Below, one piece after another: positions 44,251 through 56,425 of a stretch of DNA of 64,000 bases. Where the stretch lies: assembly GCA_008360955.1 (NCBI GenBank), contig LUCM01004654.1, forward strand, positions 230,143 through 294,142. Reading direction: 5' to 3'. Origin of the DNA: Fasciolopsis buskii. Its lineage: Eukaryota > Platyhelminthes > Trematoda > Plagiorchiida > Fasciolidae. Within the stretch, counting starts at the first letter, position 1; each line of letters begins with the position of its first letter. The notes under the pieces are model-generated. The model was not told where the DNA came from. It searched no databases and saw only the letters and a list, made by a program, of their open reading frames with translations. A program made the position numbers and the translations under genes.

Positions 44251-45203
44251 TTTCAGTACTGCTGTCGGTCCAACGGTGGGTTTGTTGATGACTTTCCCCT
44301 CCGGGGTACCACAATCACGAATGCCTTAAAAATAAACTCGAACGTGATTCCCAGTTGCCTGGATCTTTTTGTTTGGTGTTGGAGATATTCCAGTACGTGT
44401 TGGTGAGCCTTAACCGTGCGATAATGCGATCTATCACAACCGGTGTCAATATTCCGAGCAATAGTATCGCAGTGGTATCCACTCGCCTGATGACATTCAG
44501 CCACCTCGATAACAAAGTCTGTCAACTTTTTGTAACGCGTATTTTGTCAGAAAAATCTCCTTACATCAAGCAAATCCAATCTGGTGTTCTTTTTCATGGT
44601 TCACAAAGTGGAAATCGATTGTCTTAAGTGTGGAAATTGTTGCTATCAGAGACTGCGAGACACGGGTTGATAAGACTGCAGCATCTGAAAATCACATTGA
44701 AGTTAATCTCCAACAGGTGTGTGCGTGTGTGTGTGCGCGCGTGTGAAACAAGTCGCAACGTCACTGTTAGACTACGAATAGACCAGATACGGTCATTGTA
44801 CTTAATCCTGCCTAGCCCTACTCTGACAGGCCAGCTGACAGCTACAAGCTATCGGGAAGTTATGTAGCGTCGGATCAGACTGAATATTCAGAAAACACAA
44901 TAAAATTCATTCGGAGCGCATTTCAGCCATTGACAATTTATTTAGGACACGTTTTGGGAAGAAATGACTTATCCGATCATCTTCATTCTCTTGCCCCGGC
45001 AGGTCGGATTGACTGATTTGTACTATTGCTTATGAGCACTAAGCTGAGGTGTAGGGTGGATTACGACAGCGCTCTGTGGTCCGTCTAACTCAACTTTCGT
45101 TGCCCTATCACTTGCCTGACTTTGTCAATCGTGATCAACTTGCGTAATTCGTAATCGCCAAAGACAAACCTGTCAGTTGATTAGAATGGCAACCTACGAA
45201 AAG

Positions 45204-45206
<3 letters not shown>
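44251..45206. other. anonymous stretch
   Basis: Overlapping ORFs on both strands at 44253-44627 without motifs. A GT/GC-rich run lies at 44717-44745. Confidence 0.4.

Positions 45207-45249
<43 letters not shown>
45207..45249. repeat. (TA)n microsatellite
   Basis: About 21 uninterrupted TA units. Confidence 0.96.
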
Positions 45250-45254
<5 letters not shown>

Positions 45255-45360
45255 CGGAATAAGTTGAACGATCTAGAGATCTCGACTGAAAACTTGCCGT
45301 TTCGCTTTCATGCATTGACTGACTGACCGACGTAGGAATGATTCTGACTTTTTTCAATCT

Positions 45361-45528
45361 TTTTATTTCCTTTATTAATGAAACAACAATGTACACCAAT
45401 TTTCAGGAAGGCGGCCGCGACCAGCAGAGGGCTGCCAAGTGGGGAAGTTGATCGGCGGCGGGAGGATTCGAACCCGCGACCTTCATGTCCAAACGCCGCC
45501 AGCTTATCCGCTTGGCCACCGCCGGCCA
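45361..45528 (-). repeat. SINE-1, best-preserved copy
   Basis: Minus strand: CCGGCGGTGGCCAAGCGGAT holds a good A-box (TGGCCAAGCGG), and GGTTCGAATCC is a perfect B-box. The body ends in CATTAATAAAGGAAATAAAA. Used here as the reference for the family. Confidence 0.9.
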
Positions 45529-46055
45529 ACTGAAGTCAAAATATCAAGTCAATTACCAATCAACACAAGTAAACTTAAAATTCACTCTGTTCTATCGGTC
45601 AGAACTAATTGTGCTCGCAGGCTAAAAGCCGTGATACAGTGTGTCGTTTTAATGTTGTTGTTGTTCATTCTTTGGAGATTCCATCAATCTGGTCACATTT
45701 ATCCTAACACTCGAATGGCTTGAGAATTCAGTGTGTAATTTGTGATGGGATTGTACCATTACATATGGCAAATTTATAAACTGAAGTTAGCAAACCATGT
45801 TTGTTCCGACCGGGTTCAAATCACAAGCAGACAAAAGCCCTTGACGCTAGAGAAAGTCATGATGATTACACCATGGCCTCCTGGTGGCTTCATCGTTGAC
45901 TCGGAGCACAGCCGCCGCTACTAGATGGCTGATCTTCTCTAATTTTTGTTTGGCAAACATCCATGTTGCGCTCTGATAGGCCACTATTGCTCTGTAGCTT
46001 CACGTCGTTTTTAATACCAACGCATCGTTCTAGACTTTTCGTACGCAAAGTGTAT
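45529..46055. other. anonymous stretch
   Basis: Short ORFs without motifs. Confidence 0.45.
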
Positions 46056-46086
46056 GCAATACAATGCAATACAATACAACACAACA
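46056..46086. repeat. short AATAC/AATGC pentamer run
   Basis: CAATACAATGCAATACAATA then CAACACAAC: five to six imperfect pentamers. A similar looser run lies near 6296-6325. Confidence 0.75.
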
Positions 46087-46429
46087 TCTACATGTTCTTC
46101 TAGACGTTAAGACTCACGTGATTGTCCCACTGTCAGGGTAGTTGCTTCCTCATGTACCTTGCATCACGTTTTCTGATAAGCTTCCCTTTACATGATGCTA
46201 ATAGAAGACGGCAAGTCACACACAAAAAAGAAATACCACCCAGACTACTAGTGGTGGGATGCCTATCAGCTGTAATTGCCTCATTATGGTTAGGAATTAT
46301 GTCTCAGGCTTAGAGTCGACTACTCGCTCTGGACACCTGACAGGAGTCTCCCAAATGACCTTCCATCTCAAATATCCTTAACTGAGAAAGCACTATTCAC
46401 TGCATTCTCATGGCTGAAGCGTGTCCCCT
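46087..46429. other. stretch with a small membrane-like ORF
   Basis: A plus-strand frame ending at 46313 reads RRRQVTHKKEIPPRLLVVGC, then a short hydrophobic run, after an acceptor-like CTTCCCTTTACATGATGCTA/ATAG. It could be a terminal exon with a membrane anchor. Support is weak. Confidence 0.2.
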
Positions 46430-46790
46430 AAAGTGCGAAGACCAAGGAGAATGTCCGGCGACTTCTGCCAAGTCGACTGGTCTTTGGTAGTTAGTCTACA
46501 GGAGTTGGCTAAAACTACATTCAAAAACAAGCAACGAAGAGTACAGCTGTAGGTCTACCGGCACCTGCAGAAATGGGGTGCACCAGGGTCCCAGAATGTA
46601 AGGCGACCGATCACCGGCCATCAGAGGGTTATGTAACCCCAGACCGTCTTATTGCTTTGTTGGTTTGACGATTTGGTCAAAGTCTCGGGGTAGGCACCTT
46701 AAATGAAGTCTCTACCTCGGTATGGACGATCGGATAGTGTCAAACTTCACAGGGGAATCATGGAATCCGATAGATAGCCGATGGCAGGGA
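46430..46790 (+). repeat. repeat B copy
   Basis: GTCGACTGGTCTTTGGTA, CACCGGCACCTGCAG, GATTTGGTCAAAGTCTCGGG, CTCTACCTCGGTATGGA and ATCATGGAATCCGATAGAT are in the same order as at 38540. Confidence 0.7.
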
Positions 46791-48945
46791 GGCGGAGGAC
46801 AGTGGGGCTATTTTAAGGGAATGGTATTGTCATTGGCATTGCGCCTGAATCTGATGGAGCTGTCGCATTGGTTATCGATGGTTGCTCGACGCTGGACAGT
46901 GTCTGACAAACTGCGATCAACACACAAGCGTAGATGCAGACCGATCTAGTTAGATAGCAAGCAAATGCAGAAAGCAAGACCAAAGTGAGACCACACCATC
47001 CCACTGGCTATCAGAGGCCGGCCAACATAGTGACGTGATCAGAAGGCAGCAGTGGAAGAATGTAAATGAAAGTCATCGTGATTTGAGACAACCAATCAGA
47101 ACGAGAGGAAAAAACCATGAGCTAAATCACGTGAAATGCAACGAACAAGATGGACCAATCAAATCGTCATCCCAACAACCGATAAAATAATGGCAATAAT
47201 AAATGCGCAATAATGAAACAAAATGACCCATAGATGTGATGATTTCGCCTAATAACTGAAACTGTGTCCCAGGTGACTTTGGTTTTTTCCGTTTGAGCCA
47301 GTGTGGAGGGACGATAGCTCACCGAAAAGCCGAATGTGAAACAGAGAATGATGGTTACGCGCAACAGCTATCTAATGTAGTGAATAGTATACAGTGTTTC
47401 CTTTTCTTTACGATCGCACAAGATCTCTATTCAGATTATATATATATATATATGTCAGTGAACGGTCTGAAAATATTATTGCCATATATTCTGAGCATTT
47501 GTTGAAACATTTTACATCTTATGAGTATTAAAAGGATTCTGGTTGGTATCTCCCCCTTATAGTAGTTTTTCTTCTCTGACGTAGTCACGTGTGAGCGGTG
47601 CCGGTATTTTTGTTGTTGTACTTCCAGAAAGCTCTTCACCCAAATGTGCAACACATGCTCACACTAAGCCAACGTGAGATCATACTGATGGTCTGCTGGT
47701 GACGCCCTTCGAGCTAAATCGATCTACTCAGGTGAGCTGACCCATTTGATTGTGACACTAAGAGCAATTCGTTATATCACAAGACACAAAGCGTGATAAC
47801 CGCTTTTGAGCATACGCAGCTAGAGTCACGGGAATCCAGTGCTTTATTGGAGTGATAGTGCGAACATGTTTGTAGCCCTGTTCATTTGCCTATTTAACAC
47901 ATTCTGCTAGGCATGTTCAGGACCGGAAAGGCTATTAGTTCTGATTAGACAGGATCGCGTTATGATTATCCATTGCACTGCCAACCGATCACGGCACTTT
48001 TTGTTGCATCATAGCCTTGATAGCAAGTTTATGAATAGGTAAGAAATTCTAATTCACTTCTACGGGCACTCAGTTGTGGGCCTAAGAATTTGTAACACAC
48101 TAGACAACAAAATTGACTTTCTTGTGACTTCTGTGTAGCCAGTCCTTGGTCGGACTAATTTCAGCTTTTGTAACCGGTCAGAGCAGTCCGATTTGTACCG
48201 TCTTCTAGATCATCCCAGGTTGCATTGTTGACTTCGTCCGCTGATCGGCGGACGTGGATAATCCATATACATACACCCTGTAGCGGAAACGATTGTAATG
48301 AATGTGCTTATTGTACTTATTCGTAAAATTTGCCATATTTAGTCAGGTGTAAAATACGGAGAACGACCTTGTGTACTGTCAGACATGTTTTTTCACTGTT
48401 CCGCCCAAAAACGCTCCAAGTCCATGTAGGTATACAACATTTTTGAGGCTCTGCACTCGAGACGTGTATCCGAATGACAACAGGCAAGACTTTCATCCCC
48501 TATCAGAGGTCAGAGCAACTCATCATATCTGTCCTAGGTCGCCAGGCGAAGACGTGCACTCAAACACGTGCAAACAACACATTTGTGAATTAGAGATGTG
48601 AACTGCAAAGAGCAGTGATCAGGATTTTGTCGAGTGTGTACGCACACACTTTGACAAAGTCACGTGGGATACTGTTGCATCGCGGGCTACGCAGAAATGA
48701 ATGCATCAGTCATGCAGGCACAGATTCGCAACTAATCGTCACCATAGGGCTGCACTGGAAAACGTGTCTCATGTCTCAGATATAGACAAATCTGATACGT
48801 GGACTGTACAATTTGTAACACGTTTGATGGGTACCAACGGCGAAGTGGATCACTTGCGCCTGTTCAGGACGTGAAGATTCTGTTTCCGTCTTCGTGTTGG
48901 TGCGCCTGTGTGTGCATGTAAAAAGTGATAATAATCGACATGTAC
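46791..48945. other. long anonymous stretch
   Basis: It includes a short (TA)n run (47438-47454). ORFs of 63-76 codons have no motifs. Confidence 0.4.

Positions 48946-49023
<78 letters not shown>
48946..49023. repeat. (AAT)26 microsatellite
   Basis: 78 uninterrupted bases. It produces artefactual poly-Tyr and poly-Leu ORFs on the minus strand. Confidence 0.98.
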
Positions 49024-49024
<1 letters not shown>

Positions 49025-49212
49025 CCTCAGCAACGCGACTGTCGTTTTGTACAAGAAGCAAACTCTAGGTCATTTAATTATTTCGTGTCACAACACTAAG
49101 GCATCCAACGGGTAGTGAGAATAAGCCAGGTGTTCAGCTTGCCAGAAGCATTAATTAGCAATACACTCCGACCAGTTAGAGGTGTGGTAAACAGAACCCA
49201 CGCATTTGTAGG

Positions 49213-49262
49213 TACACGCACACACACGCACAAGCGCACGCACAAGCACACACGCACACATA
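49213..49262. repeat. CA/CG-rich low-complexity run
   Basis: Alternating CACACGCAC-type sequence of about 50 bases. Confidence 0.85.
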
Positions 49263-49608
49263 CAAACCACCACACTTTTCTCCCTCCGTAGCGCACGCCT
49301 TTCCGACTGCAGAGGCCAAAAATAACTTTTCAAACACGCCTAGGCCACACCACACGAGATTCGCGTGGTGGTGACTGAGAGATACTCACGTGATGTAACT
49401 GGTTTGAATTACACAACCTTGAATTCGTTTATCCCTTTGCCCGTCCAGCAGTCAGTCCGTTTTCCGCCAGTCAGTCACGCAATCAGGGCGACAGTCAGTC
49501 GGTCAGTGAGTCTTGCGTACACACCGGATAACCTAGATAGAAGACATTCCTACCCCTGGCACAATATGATCCTGATCGTGTAAACAACCGACTGCAATAT
49601 TCGAATCC

Positions 49609-49934
49609 ATGAGACCAGGCGATAGAGTATTCTCGTTCGATCATTTGAACAAGTACACTGGCCAGGCGACAAGTAAAGATACATTTGATCGATATGTCGA
49701 TCACATGATCATCGGTTTTCCCCTTAACTGGAAGAACCTTGAGCCAAGCCTTGTGTGTCCAACGTCCTCTCTCTCTGTGCTAATCAATAACAAAAGTATA
49801 ATCGGCCCAGGATCCAATAGTAGCCCAGTAAAGTCAACGGGAGAAATATATATTTCCTTCCAACTGGTTGCGTGAATTTCATTACTCATGCAATCAGATT
49901 CTAAAGGATCGTTTCTTAAATATTTATCTGCCAT
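49609..49934. other. region open on both strands, coding status unresolved
   Basis: A plus-strand ATG ORF (49609-49875, 88 codons) and a minus-strand ATG ORF (49934-49701, 77 codons; starts MADKYLRNDP) overlap. Both have plausible codon texture. No motif or clear splice border decides between them. Confidence 0.2.
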
Positions 49935-51245
49935 TTGACGTTAACCTTCGCATCAATGTGCTGCCAGATGCGTGTGGAATTCCGTCGTTGTATTTGATAA
50001 CTTTGTAAGGATGATGAAACTATTCGACAACACCAGTGTGTGACAGGAAAGCTGGAGTAGAATTTTGTGAAAGTAAAGGTACGTGATAGACGAATGAATA
50101 CAGTCCCGACCAGAGACTATGCAAACAAACAGATCAGAAAGAATATGCAGGCTGATGATGCGCAAGGATTAACAGTTCTGAAAGCGTGCAAACAGTTTCG
50201 TGGTTATTGATGCTCATCACGTATGCGTGCCCGGTCCTCTCATGTCAGTTCATTTTGTCAATACTTGAACGTTTCGACTGTAAATTCTCACCCTAATCCT
50301 GCTTGCGTGACAGGTGTGTGAATGGGTCAGCACTGCCCAACCAATATAGGGCAACCGGAGATAGTAAGAATATAATCTCGGGTTTTTACTTTGGCACTCA
50401 TGTGTCACATTATTCGTCACCGCACTAGCAACAAACAGGGTAGCTACTTACACGAAAGCACTGAAATACGTGGACTTATTTCCATTTAATTATTTATTGA
50501 AATTAAAGTATCATTATCGTTTGTGGTTTACGCATGTGAGTACCATAGCAAGCTCCTTGTCGGTTGTCCTGCCATAGTGATTCTTCTATTCATCCCCTCA
50601 GCAAAACGCACGCATATTTGTGCCAACTCATTAGCGCCATTCACAACTCCGTTGTCACCGTAGCGTGTTACGTAGCGCCAGTAAATTCAGTATTCCCATG
50701 GCGCGGCAAAACGGTCATACGACCATTTGGACATCAGTTTTGACTAATTGATGTTATTTCCTTACAGTAATATTGTATGAAATTGGCTATTTTCCATTAG
50801 GTTTCCTCCTTTTGTGCGCTATCGTGTAAAACGTTACCTGATGCCAAAAGTTGATGAGAAAATCGATAGAAACTTGTTTTCCAGCAAGGTGAAAATACGA
50901 GAAATCAGGCTGTCTTTTGTTAAAACGATGACTTAAATGAATTTACTTTGTACCGCGCGGATGGGGCTAAAATAGACGCATTCGGTGACCTTTGTACCAT
51001 GGTGGAATCTGTAACCAAATGGCACGTGCGCATTCGGTTTTCGAGTCAACACTGTGGGAGTAATCGTCTTATCTTCGGGTCGAATGTATTCTCCGCAAAC
51101 CGTTAGGCTAAACCAAGGCACAACGGACCATCATCTTTGGGTCAGTCACTAAACTGATCACCGAAATTCAACACATGACCATTGTCAACTGGACCCCTGT
51201 AGTATTTGGACTTGTAATAAATATACGGCAACGAGCGGATAACGG
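49935..51245. other. anonymous stretch
   Basis: Short ORFs only. No repeat family recognised. Confidence 0.45.
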
Positions 51246-51548
51246 TGGTAACGAGCGAGCACAAGTTACCAGTAAGTACTAAACCGGCTTCGACCCAAGC
51301 TACACGAATGAAGTCAATAAGAAGACCAAAACAGAACGGAAATAAGTTCAAGTTACATTTAGAGCTCATCGGGTTATATACCAGGTTGGAGATATTCCCA
51401 TTGGTGAAATCCATTGTTCAATCGCCTTCGCGGAATGGCTGGATTTCATGACCGCTTGTCGTTACGATTCTCATTGGCTACGTGCCTACGCAGACCAACG
51501 TGAAACTGTGCTGGATTGCATCAACTGGCTTGAATGTGAACTCGCCAC
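51246..51548 (+). repeat. repeat A, near full length
   Basis: CACAAGTTACCAGTAAGTAC, TTCGACCCAAGCTACACG, TTCTCATTGGCTACGTGCC and the 3' ATGTGAACTCGCCACAG block are present. It is closest to the copy at 7813. The family frame is open (KLPVSTKPASTQATRMKSI, RRPKQNGNKFKLHL). Confidence 0.78.
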
Positions 51549-51661
51549 AGGCATTAACGTGTTCCGGTTTCCAGTATCAAATCACAGCAACGAGTAGTCG
51601 TGCGAGGGGAATATAAAAAACCATATGGTAGAGGGACTATAGAGAAACGGATAGATTTCCA

Positions 51662-52078
51662 GTGCCAGAGCGCCACCGACTGCGGTATTTTACCTTATTG
51701 CCTAAAGTATCTTTCACGTCGGCAATCTCCGGGAGAGTCCAGTTGTTAGGACTCCTCTATCCTTTAGCCAAGTCAAGCGGTGACCGTTCCGATCCCTATT
51801 CCAATCACTACTCATGTTGGGGGAACAGTGCATGTCATCATATAAATCTATTATTAGTGCAGATAGAGAGTTTGCGCAGTCCTCGCAATAATAATTGCTG
51901 GCCACCATGTCTAACTAGTACACCGATTGGGGAAAGTAAAACCATTGATCAGATTGAGAAATGGTCAGCACGACCGTCTGTTCGTAATTGTGGTGCGAAC
52001 CATTTCGAGTCTTTTGAACCGGAAAAGATTAAGTCACAACGAATCACACTGGGAACAAAAGCAAACCACACTGACTGA
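51662..52078 (+). CDS. uncharacterised ORF, 138 codons, doubtful
   Basis: The frame is open for 138 codons from a GTG; no ATG lies near the start. The last third (SKTIDQIEKWSARPSVRNCG, then HFESFEPEKIKSQRI) has coding texture, and the first part less so. An exon ending or starting inside is possible. No family is recognised, and it is partly open antisense. Confidence 0.2.
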   Translation: MPERHRLRYFTLLPKVSFTSAISGRVQLLGLLYPLAKSSGDRSDPYSNHYSCWGNSACHHINLLLVQIESLRSPRNNNCWPPCLTSTPIGESKTIDQIEKWSARPSVRNCGANHFESFEPEKIKSQRITLGTKANHTD

Positions 52079-52865
52079 AGAAATTCACGGAAGTTGACCT
52101 GGAAAGAAATTGCGCGAAAACGATTGTTATACGTTGTAAACTCTTTAAGTTTCTTCACTCCCCTAGTCTCCTTCAATTTCGTTTTTTTGTCCGGAAGCAT
52201 CCTCAAGGCTAATAATGATCAAAATTAAAAATTTGCCACGGACCAACAACTAGGAACCGCGTGACAACACACATTCTACTGCGTGTATTTTCTACTTTGG
52301 CAGAGGAAAGTTTTTCGACCCCACATATCTTATTATTGTATCAGCCTTGACAAGTAGTATAAAATATGTTGACTTTTAAATTGTCCAATTTTGTACCCAC
52401 ATCGGAGGCTGAAATGTCTTATACCTTTGCACTTTTACCAAGCTACTGGTCAATGCGGGCAGCTTTTCCGATGCGTTCGCCCCGACTTTTCACGTTTAGA
52501 AAAAAAATACACGCTGCTAGCAAAACTGTTTTGTCTTTTCACTTTCCGTTCTACCAACCAGGAGACTGTGATTATTCAAACCATCATAAGACGATCGTAT
52601 AACCTCTAAATGTATCGGGTGGAGCCATCATGAGATATTGCATTCCGAGTGGTTCCTAAGCGCTGCCTCGGATTTTGCCTCGCTGGTTGATTGCCATTTC
52701 TGTCAAACTGAGCTTCACCAAAACAATAAAATCCATTGCCCCAACCCCGATGTTGTTTTTTATTCGTCTGACCTCTCCTGTTCGCATGTCCATACACGTG
52801 AGAACCATCTTCATCCCTTCCTGCAGTTTTAATCCGGTTCCAATATCTGCTTCATATACATTGAA
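52079..52865. other. anonymous stretch
   Basis: Overlapping ORFs on both strands (52366-52875), none with a motif. Confidence 0.4.
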
Positions 52866-52900
52866 AAATGAATGAATGAATGAATGAATGAATGAATGAA
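52866..52900. repeat. (AATG)n microsatellite
   Basis: About nine tetranucleotide units. Confidence 0.95.
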
Positions 52901-53029
52901 GTCTTGCAAACAGATCACATGAAAATGACGTTCTAACTACCGTAAACTATATGTTCACAGTTTTGAGGTAGCACATTGTAGCCTTAGAAGTACTGGAAAA
53001 AACGTATGAAAATATCCAAACGCATAACA

Positions 53030-53050
53030 ACGCGCGCACACACACACACG

Positions 53051-53081
<31 letters not shown>

Positions 53082-53084
53082 GTG
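53030..53084. repeat. (CA)n/(CG) microsatellite
   Basis: CA units interrupted by CG. It generates a valine/cysteine ORF on the minus strand. Confidence 0.95.
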
Positions 53085-53507
53085 CTTCATCTGGAAAGTT
53101 CATCATGGTTGTTATCTTAAGTGTTCTATCTGGTTTCAGTGAACAATGACGAATGATAGTGAGCGTAGTTCTTTGTTTTGTCGTCCATCTAGTCAGCACC
53201 TAGCGACAAGGCATGACCGTGGATAAAACGCATGGCCAGTTTGCTTGTTCCGACATGTCATGACCAATCTGCTTGTTTCTGGTTGAAAACTTCAAACACT
53301 GAGGTTTCTGGGATCAGATAGCCCGTACTTTTGACCGGATCATGGGGTCAAAACAAATTAAAAGTCCAATTACGGTATGAACCCAGTCGGCGGAAGAGAG
53401 AGAATGAGCAGGATAGCTGACTGATGATGAAGCGGTTCTGATATTAAAGTATTATTTTATCCGGACACCACCAAGGCACATTTTTCTCATTCGCATACGA
53501 CGCTAAG

Positions 53508-53700
53508 GATGGACCAGAAAAAGACGACCGAAGATAAAGTACATGCCAAAATAAACTCAGTTGTCAACCCAAGCATCGGATCTGTAAACTGTGACCCTAG
53601 TGCACGAATTGCCCGAAGTTATTTTGAGCAGCTGGTTGGATCGTTTGATATTAGTGCTCAAAGACTTCTCAAGTATAACTGTTCTCTTTGGTTGGAATAA
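53508..53700 (+). CDS. candidate exon, unknown product
   Basis: The pyrimidine-rich sequence TTTTTCTCATTCGCATACG and CTAAG (ends 53507) precede G ATG GAC CAG. The frame is open 63 codons with strong coding texture: DQKKTTEDKVHAKINSVV, then CDPSARIARSYFEQLVGSFD. A CTCAA/GTATAA donor-like site at about 53670 would end the exon before the TAA. Charged then helical, with no recognised family. The antisense 66-codon frame is a shadow. Confidence 0.3.
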
Positions 53701-54102
53701 AATCGCTTTAGAGCGAACGCCTCGTAGGGAGAATTTCTGAGCTACATCATTCGCCAAAGGGTGTCGTCTAAACCTGGTACGGTTCCATAGGCAGCCTACT
53801 CCCTCCGACCTAGGGTACGAAATAGTCCAATTTAACGGTACATTTATGTAATACAGGCCAACAAACTTGGGACGAAAGTTATGACGTGTGTTGCAACAAT
53901 CAAAATAGGTGGAATGGATTGGCGACTGCCAACGACGTTCACATTGTAAATGATCATGTAGATTTCAGACCGAAGACCTCATGCCTACAATCACGAATCT
54001 CGTTTCGGACTTGATCTGTCCAAAATGTGCGACCGATAAATTGTACCACTGTCAGATATCAGTTTGCACTGTCATCCGGTTACAATTACACATGAAATTG
54101 GT
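53701..54102. other. anonymous stretch
   Basis: Nothing recognised. Confidence 0.5.
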
Positions 54103-54404
54103 GAACGGAATTCGGTCAATCTCAGTAACGAACGGATATGAATTGCTAATAGACATTGGATTGATTCCCAACCGAGCTACACAAACGAACACAACGAGAA
54201 GATCACAGCAACGAGAAAACACGTTGTATATGAAATAGGAGAAGTCCCGATTAGTACAGTGCATTCCGTACAATGTCGTTCGAGAAATGTTTGTGCTTCA
54301 TGATCGCTTATTTCCGCGGTTCTCGTTGGCTGGTTGTGTACGCCAGCTAGTGCGAAGCTGTACCGGAGTGAACCACGTGACTTGCACGTAGACTGATCAC
54401 AGCC
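54103..54404 (+). repeat. repeat A, full length, young pair member
   Basis: By eye it is about 90% identical to the inverted copy at 59151-59462. CGAACGGATATGAATTGC, CAACCGAGCTACACAAACG, TTCTCGTTGGCTGGTTGTG and CACGTGACTTGCACGTAGAC are present. It lacks about 20 bases that the other member has before TTGTATATGAAATAGG. The family frame is open (ISVTNGYELLID, then TRRSQQRENT). Confidence 0.85.
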
Positions 54405-55587
54405 ACACATCCGTAAACGGCTATGCAGGCGGGGCAAACTTTGTTGAGAGTTTTGGTAAGACGGCCTGCAAAATACCAAACAAATGATGTCTACTGTATG
54501 GTCCAACCATCAGGGAGAAAATTTGCTCACCATGGACCCGTATTTCATAGTTAGTTTCACTGAGTGGCAAACACTGCCCTAGAGAGCCTCGGAAATTACA
54601 AATCGGACATTTTGACTGTCCCGGATTGGTCAAATACCAGTTCAAATGCAGGCAAATAAATTTGCTCAGTTGCCAGCTTCCAAAATATAAACTTCCTTTC
54701 CACCGACAGGTAGCATCCAGGTGTGCACGGGTTGGAAGCGCCGCTTTGAACAGATGCCACAGGCGGTCGGGGAATCAGTTTGGTACACTATTTCCATGGG
54801 TTTCTATCCTGAAAGTTGGTTCATCCTCCCATAACGAGTTGCCGCATAAAAAGATTTTGCTTCACCCCAAGGGAAAGCAACTGGTAAACAGCACTGACAA
54901 ACAGAAAAAAAGCTGACTGAGGCAGGACACGGTCGTGTTCCATTTAAAGCTGGAAGGTCGCAGTCGTATGTTATAAAAAGGCGGTCGTCGAAGTTAGAAA
55001 CGTCAAATTACCACTGCAAATCTTGACTAACCTCATCAATCAACTGTTAATCTATCTTTAGAAATGTCATTCGTGGTAAGCGGGACATTGGCTCAATACG
55101 GACACATCCAGCTCTGCTGTTTGAATGCATAAAACGTTTGCAAAATAGTTATTCAATACCTATAGCAGCAGTAATAATAATAATAACAGTATCTCTCATA
55201 ATCATATAGACACATTGCTTTTTTATTTATCCTATAACAATCGACCACTAATTCAGAATAAGCAAGCTAACTAACCATACAATCTCGACTGAAATCGTGT
55301 ACGAAGACTGCGGAGTTTATACCCAGGAATTTGGTATTCAAACCTCTTTACATGGGCTAACTTTCAATACCTGTCCCTCAAGCAGTTGAACCCCTGCTTA
55401 CCAAAATGTTCACTGGGTGGGATGAAATAATGCTAAAAAATAAATTTTTTGATTGTTGATAGAACCGTGCAATTTTTATCAGCCAGCTACCCATTAGCAC
55501 TCGTAATTACTCGTCAAGGGCGTTGTAAGATCATTACGGTTCCGTCATTAGTACAGAGTTTCTGTAAGAAAAAAGAGCGATATTGTG
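54405..55587. other. anonymous stretch
   Basis: ORFs of up to 96 codons (54626-54916 +) have no motifs. A short AAT run lies near 55171. Confidence 0.4.
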
Positions 55588-55640
55588 ATGAAACCACGTG
55601 TAGGTCACGTGCTACAGCGCACTACAGCTTCGCCGCCGTA
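55588..55640 (-). repeat. repeat A, 3' terminal fragment
   Basis: The reverse complement reads GAAGCTGTAGTGCGCTGTAG, then CACGTGACCTACACGTGG. Only the last 50 bases of the family remain. Confidence 0.5.
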
Positions 55641-55769
55641 TGCAACTAAAAGGAATCTAAACAGAATTGGAGCGGCCCAAAAAACGAGAAGCACAAAACA
55701 GCTACTTTTACTTATTCGAAGGTTCCGAGCCAACATACACGTGTGCATATCTGTATATTCACCAATTTA

Positions 55770-55812
55770 CATGTATATATATATATATATGTATATGTGT
55801 ATGCATATGTAT
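55770..55812. repeat. (TA)n/(TG) microsatellite
   Basis: ATGTATATATATATATATAT, then imperfect TATG units. Confidence 0.9.
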
Positions 55813-56077
55813 CTAAATGTGTACTTGTAGGTATGGCTGGTAGTCTTGCAGTCTAAAATTTTCCTTTTCTAATATTCCGAGAGTTTTAGCACCTACGAAT
55901 TATAAACAAGAACCAGATTATCACTGGAATCTCATTTGAATCGTCGGGAGAGTGAATGGAAGATAAGTCCATTTAAGAATCATTTAGTTTTTCGTCAAAG
56001 GATTTTTGTCAGTCAGGCAAGGTTTACGTTGAGAAAGGAGACACAATGCCCGAAAGTATTGGTTCTTCTTTCCACTG

Positions 56078-56425
56078 GTATGTTTTGCATATGGATGGAT
56101 GGACAAAATTTGTCCGGAAGCACACGACTGGTTTGACAGTTATTTCCGCTCATCAGGTATGTGTACCGGTATTCTCCTGTTTTGCCATCTCTATACTAGT
56201 GCGCTCCGTTCTCAGGTTCCTCAATGGACATATCATCCATCCACGCTTCTAACCATTCAAATGTGATTGTAGTGGGAAATTAAGAAAGGAGCACAGCGCA
56301 CTAGTATAGGGATGGTTGGACAGAGGAATACCGGGTACGCATACCTGAAGAGCGGCCATAACCGCCAAACCAGTCGTCTGCTTCCCGAAATAATTTGTTC
56401 ATGCATCCGTATGCAAAACTGAGAA
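56078..56425. repeat. long inverted repeat (about 140-bp arms)
   Basis: The left arm (56078-56212) and the reverse complement of the right arm (56284-56425) share ordered blocks: GTTTTGCATA, GGAAGCA, GACGACTGGTTTG (left CACGACTGGTTTG), CAGGTATG and CTATACTAGTGCGCT. By eye they match at roughly 75-80% with few gaps. A 71-base spacer separates them. As RNA it would fold into a long hairpin. The arms match none of the other repeat families here. Confidence 0.8.

Noticed and set aside
4461..45528. tRNA genes
   Set aside because: Sequences with A- and B-boxes share a common non-tRNA body and A-rich tail and do not form sound cloverleafs; they are SINEs.
48776..49061. Poly-Tyr and poly-Leu ORFs
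   Set aside because: Products of the (AAT)26 microsatellite.
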